Source: Bacillota bacterium
Lineage (GTDB): Bacteria; Bacillota; Sulfobacillia; Sulfobacillales; JAIMBI01
DNA length: 64,000 nucleotides
Assembly (NCBI GenBank): GCA_021797815.1
Contig: JAJZYZ010000008.1
Location: 1-64,000, forward strand
Direction: 5' to 3'
Shown here: in pieces, positions 48,056 to 58,596 of the stretch
How positions within the stretch are numbered: position 1 is the stretch's first letter
How the letters are laid out: each line of letters starts with the position of its first letter
The notes under the pieces: generated by a model
What the model was told of the DNA's origin: nothing
Databases searched by the model: none
What the model saw: the letters and a program-made list of their open reading frames with translations, nothing else
Position numbers and translations under genes: made by a program

Positions 48056-49395
48056 GCGGATCTATCCTGGTGGTCGGTGTCGGCATCAACAACCGGCCGC
48101 TGCTCAACTATTTCGGGGATCGGGGCGTACCGGTGGTGGCGGCTGACCGCATGGCGCCCGAACAGTATCAGGGGCCGCTCGACCCTCGGGTCCGGTGGTG
48201 CTTTGGCCCCGATTATCTGGAGCAGGCCCGCCGCTTCGGACCCTACGAAGAGGTGTATCTGACACCGGGCATGATTAAGCGGCAGCCGGGCGTGCTGGCG
48301 CTCCTCCAGAACGAGACCCGGCTGACCTGCGAGACCGATCTGTTCTTGAAGAATTGTCCGGCCCCCGTGATCGGGATCACCGGGTCGGCCGGCAAGACCA
48401 CCACGACGAGTCTCGTCGGCGCCATCCTGCGCCAGGACGGGAGCCGTCCGGTCTATGTTGGCGGCAACATCGGTGAGTCGCTGCTGCCGGAACTCTCGCG
48501 CATCAGTCCCGACTCCTGGGTGGTCATGGAGCTGTCGAGCTTCCAGCTGGAACTCACCGACACGAGTCCCCACGGTGCGGCCGTCCTGAATCTGGCGCCG
48601 AACCATCTCGACATCCATCCGTCGTATGAGGCCTACGCAGAGGCGAAAAGCCACATCTTCCAGCATCAGTCATCGAGCGATTGGCTGGTGCTGCCGGAGC
48701 CCCCTCCGCCTCTGCTGGTTCCCGCACTGGCGCAGCACCAGGGCCGGCGCCTCGGATTCGGCGTGGGCGAACCCGTGTCCCGCGGAGCCTACGCGGCCGA
48801 TGGAGCCATCCGGTGGGCGGGCGGCGGCGCCGAACGGACCGTGATGCCGATCTCTGAGTGGCGGCTTCCGGGCCGGATGAATCTCCGGAACGCCTGCGCG
48901 GCCACGACCCTGGCCCTGGCCGCAGGCGCGCGTCTGGAGGCGGTGCGCGAGGCGCTCAGCACCTTTACCGGCGTGCCCCATCGACTGGAGGTCGTGCGGG
49001 AGCACGGAGGCGTCCGCTATGTCAACGATTCCATCGCCACGGCGCCCGATCGCACGCTGGCTGCCCTGGAAGCGCTCGAAGGCCCCCTCATTGTGATTCT
49101 GGGAGGGTATGATAAGCATCTGGACTACGCCGAGCTGGGGCGTGCCCTCACCGACCGGGTGCGGGTGGCCGTCGTCCTGGGGGAGACGGGCCCGGCCATC
49201 GCCCGGGCCATCGGACCGGGTCCCATGGTGCTGGAGGCCAAGAGCCTCGAAGAAGCAGTGGTGCTGGCCCGGCGGCAGGCGCGGGAGGGGGACACGGTCC
49301 TGTTGAGCCCGGCCGCCGCCAGCTACGACATGTTTCGAAACTTTGAAGAGCGGGGGGAACGATTTCGCACCCTGGTTCATGACCTGGATGCGTAG
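48052..49395 (+). CDS. murD: UDP-N-acetylmuramoylalanine--D-glutamate ligase MurD (outside the dcw cluster)
   Basis: GITGSAGKTTTTSLVG, GGNIGESLLPEL, VMELSSFQLELT, NLAPNHLDIHPSYEAYAEAKSHIF, ILGGYDKHLDYAEL. Confidence 0.92.
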   Translation: MSGSILVVGVGINNRPLLNYFGDRGVPVVAADRMAPEQYQGPLDPRVRWCFGPDYLEQARRFGPYEEVYLTPGMIKRQPGVLALLQNETRLTCETDLFLKNCPAPVIGITGSAGKTTTTSLVGAILRQDGSRPVYVGGNIGESLLPELSRISPDSWVVMELSSFQLELTDTSPHGAAVLNLAPNHLDIHPSYEAYAEAKSHIFQHQSSSDWLVLPEPPPPLLVPALAQHQGRRLGFGVGEPVSRGAYAADGAIRWAGGGAERTVMPISEWRLPGRMNLRNACAATTLALAAGARLEAVREALSTFTGVPHRLEVVREHGGVRYVNDSIATAPDRTLAALEALEGPLIVILGGYDKHLDYAELGRALTDRVRVAVVLGETGPAIARAIGPGPMVLEAKSLEEAVVLARRQAREGDTVLLSPAAASYDMFRNFEERGERFRTLVHDLDA

Positions 49396-49398
49396 CCT

Positions 49399-51216
49399 AT
49401 GCGTCGAGACGACTTGCGCAACATCGCCATCATCGCCCACGTCGACCACGGGAAGACCACCCTGGTCGATGGCATGCTGCGTCAGAGCGGCATGTTTCGA
49501 GATCCCAATCAGGTCGGCGAACGCGCGTTGGACACCAACGAGCTTGAGCGCGAGCGCGGCATCACCATCCTGTCCAAAACCACCTCGGTCCCGTACGGCG
49601 GCATCACCATCAACCTGGTGGACACTCCCGGACACGCCGACTTCGGCGGCGAGGTGGAGCGCATCCTGTCGATGGTGGATGGCGCCCTCTTGGTGGTGGA
49701 CGCGTCGGAAGGACCGATGCCGCAGACCCGCTATGTACTGGCCAAGGCGCTTGAGGCGCGGCTCAAGCCCATCGTGGTGCTGAATAAGATGGACCGGCCC
49801 CAGGCCCGCCCGCAAGAGGTGGCGGACCAGGTGCTGGAGCTTTTTATCGAGCTGGACGCGAGCGACAGCCAGCTCGACTTTCCCATCCTGTATACCGCGG
49901 CCAAGCAGGGCACCGCGAGTCTCACGCCGGCGGTGGACGCCACCGGCGACCTCGGGCCCTTGTTTGATGCCATCGTGGCCCATATTCCGCCGCCCGAGGG
50001 GGAGGTGGACGGCCCGCTGCAGCTGCAGATCACAACCCTTGACCACGACGACTATGTGGGCCGACTGGCCATCGGGCGCGTGAACCGTGGACGCATCGGA
50101 CCGGGCGCCGCCGTGGTGGCGGTGGCGGCAGACGGCGGACTCACGCGCGGCCGGGTGTCAAAGCTCTACGGGCGGGAGGGACTCCGCCGGGTTGAGATTG
50201 CCGAGGCGGCCATGGGCGACATCGTCTTGATGGCCGGTCTCGAGAACGTCGGCATCGGCGACACCATCTGCGACCCCGAGCATGCAGAAGCGCTGCCGCC
50301 TCTCACCGTTGACGAGCCCACCCTCACCATTCTGGTGGGCGTCAACACGAGTCCCTTTGCCGGGCAGGATGGCGCGTACGTCACCTCCCGCCACCTGCGT
50401 GAGCGCCTGTATCGAGAGGCCGAGCGCAACATCGGGCTCAGAGTGGAGGACACGGAGGATCCGGAAATCTTCCGGGTGTCGGGCCGCGGCGAACTCCATC
50501 TCGGCATTCTGCTGGAGACGATGCGCCGCGAAGGGTTCGAATTTGAAGTGTCGCGCCCCGAGGTCATCTTCCGCGACGGTCCCCACGGACGGGAGGAGCC
50601 TTATGAGGACCTGATCCTGGACCTGCCGGAGGCAAGCCTCGGACCGGTCATGGAGCGGCTCGGACCGCGCAAGGCGGAGATGCGGGCCATGAAGCCGGCC
50701 GGTCCCGGCCAGGTGCGGATCGAGTTTCGGATTCCCGCGCGCGGCCTTTTGGGCTTCCGGTCCCAATTTCTGACTGAGACGCGCGGATACGGGGTCATGA
50801 ACCACCTTTTTGCCGGCTACCATCCCTATGCGGGGGCGATGGAGGAAAGCACGCGTGGGGCCCTGGTGGCCCTCGAGGCCGGCACCGCCACCGCCTACGC
50901 GCTTGATAACGCCCAGCTTCGGGGCACGCTCTTCATCGGACCGGGCGTCCCGGTCTATGCCGGGATGGTGGTGGGGGAGAACAGCCGCCCGCAGGATCTG
51001 GAGCTCAATGTCTGCAAGAAGAAGCATGTCACCAATGTGCGCAATGCCAACGCCGAGGAGGCTATCCGACTCGATCCGCCGCGCATCATGAGTCTCGACG
51101 CATCCCTTGAGTATCTGAAGGACGACGAGCTCCTGGAGTTGAGCCCCCACTCCCTGCGCATTCGCAAGGCCACGCTCGACCGTCATCAAAGAAAGCGCGA
51201 GCGGCGGAGCTCATGA
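49399..51216 (+). CDS. typA: Translational GTPase TypA/BipA
   Basis: [60 protein letters not shown]. Confidence 0.97.
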   Translation: MRRDDLRNIAIIAHVDHGKTTLVDGMLRQSGMFRDPNQVGERALDTNELERERGITILSKTTSVPYGGITINLVDTPGHADFGGEVERILSMVDGALLVVDASEGPMPQTRYVLAKALEARLKPIVVLNKMDRPQARPQEVADQVLELFIELDASDSQLDFPILYTAAKQGTASLTPAVDATGDLGPLFDAIVAHIPPPEGEVDGPLQLQITTLDHDDYVGRLAIGRVNRGRIGPGAAVVAVAADGGLTRGRVSKLYGREGLRRVEIAEAAMGDIVLMAGLENVGIGDTICDPEHAEALPPLTVDEPTLTILVGVNTSPFAGQDGAYVTSRHLRERLYREAERNIGLRVEDTEDPEIFRVSGRGELHLGILLETMRREGFEFEVSRPEVIFRDGPHGREEPYEDLILDLPEASLGPVMERLGPRKAEMRAMKPAGPGQVRIEFRIPARGLLGFRSQFLTETRGYGVMNHLFAGYHPYAGAMEESTRGALVALEAGTATAYALDNAQLRGTLFIGPGVPVYAGMVVGENSRPQDLELNVCKKKHVTNVRNANAEEAIRLDPPRIMSLDASLEYLKDDELLELSPHSLRIRKATLDRHQRKRERRSS

Positions 51217-53981
51217 CCGGGGGCCGGACGCTCGCCGCCGACGTCTGGTCTCACTGGAGTCTTCTGAAGGCGCTCCAGGGCCCCGAGGCTGTGGTGGCGC
51301 ACGCGCTGGCCAGTCGGTACGACGCCGTCCTCCTGGCCGACTGGTGTTCCCTCTCGGGCGCCCTCACGTTTGCGGACCGCGCGTCCGCCGCCGGGCTCAT
51401 TCCGCTTATCGGGGTGTGCGTGCCCGGTCCCGATGGGAGTCCGGTGCGGGTGGTGGGCAGGGGCCCGGCGGCATGGAGCTTCCTGTGCCGGCTCGTGACG
51501 GTGGGGCGGCTGCAGGCGTGGGACGCGGCGCCGGTGGAGGACGTCGTCCTGGTGCTGACTGCGGACGCGGCGCCTCCGGGCAACGGGCGGTTCCCCGCCT
51601 TCTTCCAACTGGTTTACGAACCGGCGGCGCGGGTGGCCGAAGGTGTGGTGCCGCTGGCCGCCGTCCCGATTCGCTATCCCACCGCCGACCTCGCCACGCC
51701 GTGGGCCGCCCTGGCGCGGATAAGCCACGAGCCGCATGCGGCGGGCGGTCCCTGGACGGCAGCTCCCGATCTGGTGGCGCGCTTTGGTCTGGAGCACCCG
51801 GCGGTGCGTGGTTGGGAAGCGCTTCTCAACACCGTCGAGGGCCCGGCCGTGCCGGGCTATCAGGAGCGCCTGCCCCGCTTTCCCGGCACCCAAGATCCGG
51901 ATCGCGTCCTCGAGGAGCGCGCGCGGGCGGGGCTTCGGGCGCGGGTCGGCTCCGCTCCCCCCACGCCTTATGAAGAGCGTCTCGGCTACGAGCTTTCAGT
52001 CATCCGCGATCTCGGCGTCTCGGCCTACTTTCTTATCGTGGCGGACCTGGTGGCCGAGGCACGTCGCCGGCAGATCGGGGTGGGACCGGGGCGCGGCTCG
52101 GCGGCAGCCAGTCTCACGGCTTGGGCCCTCGGTATCACGGATCTGGATCCCCTCGAGTGGGGCCTCATCTTCGAGCGGTTCTTGAATCCGGCCCGTAAAT
52201 CTTTGCCTGACATCGATCTGGACGTCGAGGACGTCGGACGGTCCGCCCTCATCGGGTATCTGCGTGAACGGTGGGGGACCGAGCGCGTGGCGCAGATCGG
52301 CGCGTACGGGACGTTTGGAGCACGCGCGGCCGTGCGTGACGCCGGCCGTGCCCTGGATGTGGAGCCGGCCCTGGTGGACAGGGCGGCACGGCTCATCCCG
52401 CAACGGCCAGACGTGACGCTGGATCGGGCCCGTCTTGAGGTTCCCGACCTTGGGAACGCGATGGCGGAGGGCCATCCTGACTGGTGGTTTGTGGCCGTAT
52501 CCATCGAGGGGACCCCTCGCCACGGCTCCACCCATGCGGCCGGCGTGGTGGTCGCGCCCGACGCCATCGGAGATTACACCCCCCTGCAGGCGGATCAGGC
52601 GGTGACCACCCTGCCCATGCAGGACCTGGACCGGCTTGGCCTTCTGAAACTGGACTTACTGGGACTCCGCACCCTGTCGGTGGTGCGGGAGGTGCGGGTG
52701 CGCACGCCACCCCCGGTGCCGGAGATGGCGGCGGTGCCGCGGGCCGATCCGGAGACGCTCCGCCTTCTGACCCATGGCGAGACCGAAGGCATTTTTCAGC
52801 TGGACGGCCGGGGCGTGAAGGAACTCCTGGGTGAGATCGAACCGACATCGGTGGCCGACATCATGCTGACGGTGGCGCTCTTTCGACCCGGCCCCATGGA
52901 ACATATCCGGGACTATCTGAAGGAGCGCCGGGCCGGAAAGCTGGCACCGCTCGACACGGGCCATGTCATGGTCTTTCAAGAACAGCTGATGGCCCTGGTG
53001 CGGGAGACGGCCGGCTACAGCTGGGCCGAGGCGGACCTGTTCCGGCGGGCCGTTTCGAAAAAAGACCATGAGCTCCTGGCGGGCGAGCGGGCCCGATTCA
53101 TGTCCCGCACGGTCGCTGCCGGACGGACCGAGCGGGAAGCTTCAGGACTCTGGGAGCAGATCGAGGCGTTCGCCGATTACGGGTTCAACAAGGCCCACGC
53201 CGTCTGCTACGGACTGCTGGCGTACTATATGGCATATCTGAAGGCTCATCATCCCTACGCCTTCTGGGCGGGTGAGTGGGCCACGAGGGGGCACGGAGAG
53301 AGCCTCGGACGAGCCGTACGGGCGGCGTTCCGAGAAGGAGTGGACCCGATGCCCCCGGATGTCAACGCGGGCGGCGTGATGCCCGAAGCGGCGGCGGACA
53401 CGCCGGCAGTCCGCCTGGGCCTTGGCGCGGTACGCGGTGTGGGGCCGGAGCTTGCGGGCCGGATCGTGTCGGGACGGACAGCGGGCGGCCCGTATACGGA
53501 CGTGGACGATCTGCGCCGGCGGGTGCCGCTCATCGACCGGGCCCTCCTGCCGCTCTGGCACGCCGGGGCGCTCCGAGACATCGCGAACGCGGATCGCGCG
53601 CCGGCTGTGGGCCAGGTCCCGGCCGGCCAGCTGCGGCTCTTTGACGAGGGGCAGGGCGGCGAGCCGGGTCCCGCCGATGGACAGCAGGCGGATCCGGAAC
53701 AGGGACTCGGATGGCCGTGGCCGACGACAGACGGGCGCGTGTATCTGCGGGTGTCTCGCTGGGGCGCGCTGGACGAGGACGGGATCCGTGCCGTGACGAG
53801 CCGTTTTCCGGGCGCTGAGGCTATCGTGGCGGCCGAGGCGGGAGCGCGGTCTGGCCGCCGGCTTCCCTGGAGTGTGGCCGGCAGCGTCTGGGCCCTCCGG
53901 GCGCTCCGAGATGTACCGGGGGTGCGGGGGGCCATCCGCGGCCTGCGCGAGCCGAGAGGAGAACGTGCTGATGAGTCCTGA
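51213..53981 (+). CDS. dnaE: DNA polymerase III alpha subunit, compact DnaE-type (922 aa)
   Basis: VGPGRGSAAASLTAWALGITDLDPLEWGLIFERFLNP, SLPDIDLDVED, HGSTHAAGVVVAPDAIGDYTPLQ, KLDLLGLRTLSVV, FQEQLMAL; HhH LGLGAVRGVGPELAGRIV. Confidence 0.9.
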   Translation: MTGGRTLAADVWSHWSLLKALQGPEAVVAHALASRYDAVLLADWCSLSGALTFADRASAAGLIPLIGVCVPGPDGSPVRVVGRGPAAWSFLCRLVTVGRLQAWDAAPVEDVVLVLTADAAPPGNGRFPAFFQLVYEPAARVAEGVVPLAAVPIRYPTADLATPWAALARISHEPHAAGGPWTAAPDLVARFGLEHPAVRGWEALLNTVEGPAVPGYQERLPRFPGTQDPDRVLEERARAGLRARVGSAPPTPYEERLGYELSVIRDLGVSAYFLIVADLVAEARRRQIGVGPGRGSAAASLTAWALGITDLDPLEWGLIFERFLNPARKSLPDIDLDVEDVGRSALIGYLRERWGTERVAQIGAYGTFGARAAVRDAGRALDVEPALVDRAARLIPQRPDVTLDRARLEVPDLGNAMAEGHPDWWFVAVSIEGTPRHGSTHAAGVVVAPDAIGDYTPLQADQAVTTLPMQDLDRLGLLKLDLLGLRTLSVVREVRVRTPPPVPEMAAVPRADPETLRLLTHGETEGIFQLDGRGVKELLGEIEPTSVADIMLTVALFRPGPMEHIRDYLKERRAGKLAPLDTGHVMVFQEQLMALVRETAGYSWAEADLFRRAVSKKDHELLAGERARFMSRTVAAGRTEREASGLWEQIEAFADYGFNKAHAVCYGLLAYYMAYLKAHHPYAFWAGEWATRGHGESLGRAVRAAFREGVDPMPPDVNAGGVMPEAAADTPAVRLGLGAVRGVGPELAGRIVSGRTAGGPYTDVDDLRRRVPLIDRALLPLWHAGALRDIANADRAPAVGQVPAGQLRLFDEGQGGEPGPADGQQADPEQGLGWPWPTTDGRVYLRVSRWGALDEDGIRAVTSRFPGAEAIVAAEAGARSGRRLPWSVAGSVWALRALRDVPGVRGAIRGLREPRGERADES

Positions 53982-54507
53982 CGAACTGGTGATGCATTTG
54001 AAGCCGCCGCCCGGCATCCGGCCAAGGCCTTATCCGCCCTGGCGGGACCAGGTGTACCGCGTATCGCTGACCGTCATGGCGGTCGCGGTCCTGTTCCGGG
54101 CGACGGCCGGATTTCTCGGCGCCGGAGGCCTCGGTGTCGTGAGCCTCGGCCTCCTGGCGGCTTCGACCTTGAGCGCCGCCTACTTCTTTCTGGTGTGGAT
54201 CGAACGGTTCCGATGGCTGGTGCTGGCGCTCTCGGTGGCGGGCGTGGCGGCCCTCCCGGTCTCGGGGGTCCTGGCCGTGGGCCTGTTTCTCGCCGCATCC
54301 AGCGTGATGGCCGCCAAGGAGACTCACTGCTTTCACTTTGTGACCGGCCGACTCATTCCCTGGGTGTCGCTGGTGGTGGCGTTGGCTGGCTTCGTGCCCG
54401 CGCTGGGGCTCGTGTATGCGGCCGGCCTCGGGGTGGTGGGTCTCTTGTGGCTCCCGCTTTTGTGGGCCCGCTTCCGGATGCGCCTTCTGTCGGTCAGCGC
54501 GCCCTGA
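53971..54507 (+). CDS. Multi-TM membrane protein, possibly DUF2301-like
   Basis: MSPDELVMHLKPPPGIRPRPYPPWRDQVYRV plus several hydrophobic segments and AKETHCFHF; ATG 53971 overlaps dnaE. Confidence 0.6.
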   Translation: MSPDELVMHLKPPPGIRPRPYPPWRDQVYRVSLTVMAVAVLFRATAGFLGAGGLGVVSLGLLAASTLSAAYFFLVWIERFRWLVLALSVAGVAALPVSGVLAVGLFLAASSVMAAKETHCFHFVTGRLIPWVSLVVALAGFVPALGLVYAAGLGVVGLLWLPLLWARFRMRLLSVSAP

Positions 54508-54817
54508 GCGCGGCGGCGCCGCAAGATTTGGGCCTGTCCGGGCGCTCCTGTCGGATAGACTCCGCCGGGTTCGCGTGGCGGGACCCGGCGTGCTTTTCGA
54601 AGAACGCATCCGCGCGTATCCGCCGCGGCGGCAGCTGTCAGGCCCGGGCGATGAGGGAGTCCTTCCGGCCACAAGATTCCCGCGAGGGCCATGACCTGTG
54701 GCTGCCGTGACGAGCTTATCGGATTTGAGCCGGTTCCCGGCAAAAGCGTGACGGCGGAGCGCGCCGCGGCGCATGCGGGCACCGAAGGACCTGACGGCCG
54801 GGACGGCTAGAATAGCT

Positions 54818-55102
54818 TCAGCGGTGCCAGAGATAGGGAAGCAGCAGCGCGAGGACAAACATCACAAGCCAAATCAGGCGTACCTGACGGGGGTTTGGGA
54901 ACCGGGGTGCGCCGCGCGCGGCGCGGGCCGCCTCACGCGGATCCCGCCGCCGCGGCCGGAAGGGCACGACCTTGGCACGCCGATCGACCCGCGGCTCGGA
55001 CCGCGGTTTACCGCAGCGTGGGCACAGGGCATCTTCACGGCCCAGCGTCTCGCCGCAGTGAGGACATTCGGTCGCGTTACCGTTCTGCTCCGTAAACGTC
55101 AC
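54818..55102 (-). CDS. Zinc-ribbon protein with C-terminal TM anchor
   Basis: CPHCGETLGREDALCPRCGKP then basic linker and LIWLVMFVLALLLPYLWHR. Confidence 0.6.
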   Translation of the reverse strand: MTFTEQNGNATECPHCGETLGREDALCPRCGKPRSEPRVDRRAKVVPFRPRRRDPREAARAARGAPRFPNPRQVRLIWLVMFVLALLLPYLWHR

Positions 55103-55109
55103 CTTCCGG

Positions 55110-55694
55110 TCATGGCGAAAGCTCGGTGGCCGGCGTCGGCGCCCGCCCGAGGCGGGGTGGTGTCCAACGCCCGCGCACCACGGTCCATCCCCGCGATGCT
55201 AGGAAGTATACCAAGCCCAGCTGTGTCTTCGCGTCGGCCGCCCGACTGTCTGTGAGCATCCCCGGCACCTCGGCCACCGGCACGATCTTGACCTCGATCT
55301 CCTCGGTGTCGTCCCAGTTGGTGTCGCCCAGCTGAGGATTCTTCGTGTAGTACAGGTGAACCTTGTGCCGGGACAGACCTACGGACGGATAGAACCGGGC
55401 TAGAAGCCGCAGTTCGTCGGCAATGTACCCGGTTTCCTCCTGCAGCTCGCGGCGGGCCCCTGCCTGCGCCTGCTCGCCCCGGTGGAGGCGACCGGCCGGC
55501 AGCTCCATAATGCGCCGGCCGAGCGCCGGACGGAACTGCTCCACCAGCAGGATGCCCTCAGGGACCTCGGCCACCACGGCCGCCACGTCGGGCAGGATGA
55601 GATATTCGTGGACGTAGTGCGTGTCTCGCACCGTTACGGGAACACGGCGGATGCGATTTCTGAGCATTCGGGTCGCCTCTTCTGCTAGGCTCAA
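55110..55694 (-). CDS. NUDIX hydrolase (ADP-ribose pyrophosphatase-like)
   Basis: Nudix box GRLHRGEQAQAGARRELQEETGY. Confidence 0.88.
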   Translation of the reverse strand: MSLAEEATRMLRNRIRRVPVTVRDTHYVHEYLILPDVAAVVAEVPEGILLVEQFRPALGRRIMELPAGRLHRGEQAQAGARRELQEETGYIADELRLLARFYPSVGLSRHKVHLYYTKNPQLGDTNWDDTEEIEVKIVPVAEVPGMLTDSRAADAKTQLGLVYFLASRGWTVVRGRWTPPRLGRAPTPATELSP

Positions 55695-55753
55695 TCCGTC
55701 GAGCCGTCTTGAGAAAAGTATAGCAGGCCGGCCGGAAACGGAGGCTTTTGGCT

Positions 55754-56362
55754 ATGCGGCAGGGCGAGCGCGAGGATCGGGAGCAGTCGCTCATCGAGGC
55801 GGCCGTGACGGTTTTTCGCACCGAAGGGTATGCCGGCGCCTCCGTGCGGGCGATTACGGAGCTGGCTGGGTGTGGCACGGGGACCTTCTACCTCTACTTT
55901 CCGTCCAAAGACGACTGCTTTATGGCCATCATCGATCGCCTGTACCAGCGGGTGCTGGACCGGGTCGCCGGACGCCGGGCGCTGGCCGTGAGCACGCCGG
56001 TCAAGTTGTGGGCGTCCATCGGGGCCGTACTGGAAGTCTTCTCCGCGGAACACGCTCTGGCACATGTGGTGCTGGTCCAGGGTCCCGGCATCGGGCCCCC
56101 ATTCCGTGACCGGCTCGAGCGCATCCGTCAGACCTTCTCCGAGCTCATCGCCGAGGATTTGGTAGAATCGGGCCTGGATCCCTGGGTGGCCGCCTGCGGG
56201 GCCCGGGCCCTTCTTGGCGCCCTGGGCGAGGTGCTGATCTGGCAGGTGGACGCGGACGCATCCGGTGGCCGCCTGACCCGGGCGGGTGAAGAGGTGCGCC
56301 GCCGCTTCTTTATGGGCTACGGACTCCCCCCGGTAGACGACGGACGGGAGATGATGACGTGA
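55754..56362 (+). CDS. TetR/AcrR-family regulator
   Basis: N-terminal HTH: IEAAVTVFRTEGYAGASVRAITELAGCGTGTFYLYFPSKDDCFMAII. Confidence 0.88.
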   Translation: MRQGEREDREQSLIEAAVTVFRTEGYAGASVRAITELAGCGTGTFYLYFPSKDDCFMAIIDRLYQRVLDRVAGRRALAVSTPVKLWASIGAVLEVFSAEHALAHVVLVQGPGIGPPFRDRLERIRQTFSELIAEDLVESGLDPWVAACGARALLGALGEVLIWQVDADASGGRLTRAGEEVRRRFFMGYGLPPVDDGREMMT

Positions 56363-56619
56363 TTCGGGTGAACGAGGTGACCCGGCAGGGCGAGCACTGG
56401 CTCGTGACTCTTCGCGTCGACGACGGGGTGTACCGGCTGGCGAGCTATCCGGTACGTGTGGAGCGGGTGCCGCGAGCTCCTGACGATATGGCCGAGGACG
56501 AGGTCAAGACCCGCATCGGGATGTTCGTGCTGGGCCGGGTGGAGCATCACATGCGAAACGGGTCGCTGCCGCCGCGCGGGACTCGACTTGACGCGCAGGA
56601 CCTCGCTTTTGAGCGGTAG
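56359..56619 (+). CDS. Small hypothetical protein (86 aa)
   Basis: ORF overlaps the TetR stop; coding-like composition; no family recognised. Confidence 0.5.
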   Translation: MIRVNEVTRQGEHWLVTLRVDDGVYRLASYPVRVERVPRAPDDMAEDEVKTRIGMFVLGRVEHHMRNGSLPPRGTRLDAQDLAFER

Positions 56620-56699
56620 AGCGTGTGTACCGTTGGAGTAGAATGGGTGTAGTAGCAAGACGGCGTCAGGATAGAGCCGTCGCGGAAGGGGACTTCAAA

Positions 56700-57830
56700 A
56701 TGGCCGAGACAGCGTTTAAGGCTGGCTTGGAAGATGTGGTGGCCGGCACGTCGGACATTTGTTTCATCGACGGCAAAGAGGGCCGGCTCGTCTATCGAGG
56801 TTACAACGTCAACGATCTCTGGGATCACTCCAGCTTTGAGGAAATTGCGTACCTGCTCTGGAACGCGAAGCTGCCGACAGCGGCCGAGCTCGACGCCTTG
56901 CGCCGGGATCTGGCCCAGCATCGCGAGCTGCCCACACCCGTGATGGAGCTCCTGCGCTCTCTGCCGCGGGACACGCACCCCATGGACGTGCTGCGCACAG
57001 CGGTGTCGCTCCTCGGGGTTTACGACCGCAAGGAAGCGGCGGCCATGACCGCGGAGGCCAACCGCGGCATCGCGGCCCGCCTGACCGCCCGCATCCCCAC
57101 CATCATCGCGGCGTTCGAGCGCCTGCGGATAGGGCGGGAGCCGGTCGCGCCGGATGCGTCCTTGACGGCTGCGGAGAACTTCCTCTACATGCTGCACGGC
57201 GAGAAGCCGAAGGCCTTGCACGCGCGCGTACTGAACGTGGCGCTCATCCTGCATGCCGACCACGAACTGAATGCGTCGACGTTCGCGGCCCGCGTGACGG
57301 CCGCCACGCTCACCGACATGTACTCGGCCATCACGTCCGCCATCGGCACCCTGAAGGGGCCCTTGCACGGGGGCGCCAACGAACAGGTCATGCTGATGCT
57401 GCAGACGATTGGCAGCGAGGACAACGTGGAGCCCTGGGTCAAGGACGCGCTCGCGCACAAACAGAAGATCATGGGCTTCGGGCACCGCGTGTATAAGACC
57501 ATGGACCCGCGGGCCGCCATCCTGCGCGACCTGTCGAAGGAAGTGGGCGAGGACGCCGGCGAGCTCAAGTGGTACAACATGCTGCAGCGGGTGGAGAAGG
57601 TCGTGACGGAGGGCAAGCCCCTCTATCCGAACGTCGACTTCTTCTCCGGTTCCGTGTACTACCAGATGGGCATTCCCACCGACCAGTTCACCCCGGTGTT
57701 TGCCATGAGCCGCATCGCCGGCTGGACGGCTCACGTGCTGGAGCAGTATGCGAACAACCGCATTATTCGCCCCCGCGCCGAGTACACCGGTCCCACCCAT
57801 CTCGACTACGTGCGGCTGGAGCGGCGCTGA
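56700..57830 (+). CDS. citZ: Citrate synthase
   Basis: DICFIDGKEGRLVYRGYNVNDL, LHADHELNASTFAARV, GPLHGGANEQVM, GFGHRVYKTMDPRA; ATG 56700. Confidence 0.95.
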   Translation: MAETAFKAGLEDVVAGTSDICFIDGKEGRLVYRGYNVNDLWDHSSFEEIAYLLWNAKLPTAAELDALRRDLAQHRELPTPVMELLRSLPRDTHPMDVLRTAVSLLGVYDRKEAAAMTAEANRGIAARLTARIPTIIAAFERLRIGREPVAPDASLTAAENFLYMLHGEKPKALHARVLNVALILHADHELNASTFAARVTAATLTDMYSAITSAIGTLKGPLHGGANEQVMLMLQTIGSEDNVEPWVKDALAHKQKIMGFGHRVYKTMDPRAAILRDLSKEVGEDAGELKWYNMLQRVEKVVTEGKPLYPNVDFFSGSVYYQMGIPTDQFTPVFAMSRIAGWTAHVLEQYANNRIIRPRAEYTGPTHLDYVRLERR

Positions 57831-57881
57831 GCCGACAGCCGCCTTTTCTGGCGACCGACAATCGCGCGGACCGATGACGCG

Positions 57882-57912
57882 AAGGGCGCCCCCTAGAAAG
57901 AGGGGCGCCCTT
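57882..57912 (+). terminator. Hairpin after citZ (11-bp stem AAGGGCGCCCC/GGGGCGCCCTT, no U-tract)
   Basis: aagggcgcccc-ctagaaaga-ggggcgccctt, 52 bp after the citZ stop; may be bidirectional between convergent citZ and dedA. Confidence 0.6.
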
Positions 57913-58596
57913 CGTGCCGGGCGCCTTCGCCAGCTCGGCCTGCGCGCGGCTCCCATCGGGTCCGTGAACCCGAACGCACCCCAGCGGGCGCAGGCCACTT
58001 CTGCGATGCCCGGCCGCACACGGTTGATGCGGAGTCGCCCGCGGACTATGCGATCCTCTCGGGAGAGATCGTGGCCGCATGACCTTTCTCACCCTCGTCT
58101 CCGGGAACCCTGTACCCGCATTTCAGCACGCGTATTTGAGGCGACGGACGGTGGAGACATCGCGGACGCGCGCGTCAGCGGAGGCACGGGTCCCTCGGCT
58201 GCCCGCGGCCTGCCTGGAGCCCGAGGAGCGACTGCCTGTGCATCGGCGCATTTGGAGGTCTGCTCGCCCGGGCGGGACGGGCGCTCAGGCGCTGCGCACG
58301 GGTGTCCGCCCATGGCCGGTGTGCGGGAGTGGGACCCTGAAGGGGGGCGGCTCGGCGGCGAGTGCCATTTCGCGTTGGCCCCTCGCCAATCTGGAGTGGC
58401 GCGGTGAGAGATCCGCGTGGAGGGCGTGCATGGCATCGGTCTCGCCGAGGGACCCTGGATCGTCCAGATCCGTACCGGACGGGCGAGGCTCCAAGGGGCG
58501 GTCCGTCCCCATATCAGTCGGGTGGTGCCGGAAGCCTCCGGTAGCGTGGTGCGGTCGACAGGGGGTATCCGTGCGGGGAGCGAGCGGGCCTGCCGC

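Noticed and set aside
48670-50046. 458-aa minus-strand ORF across murD/typA
   Set aside because: Antisense shadow spanning two confident genes.
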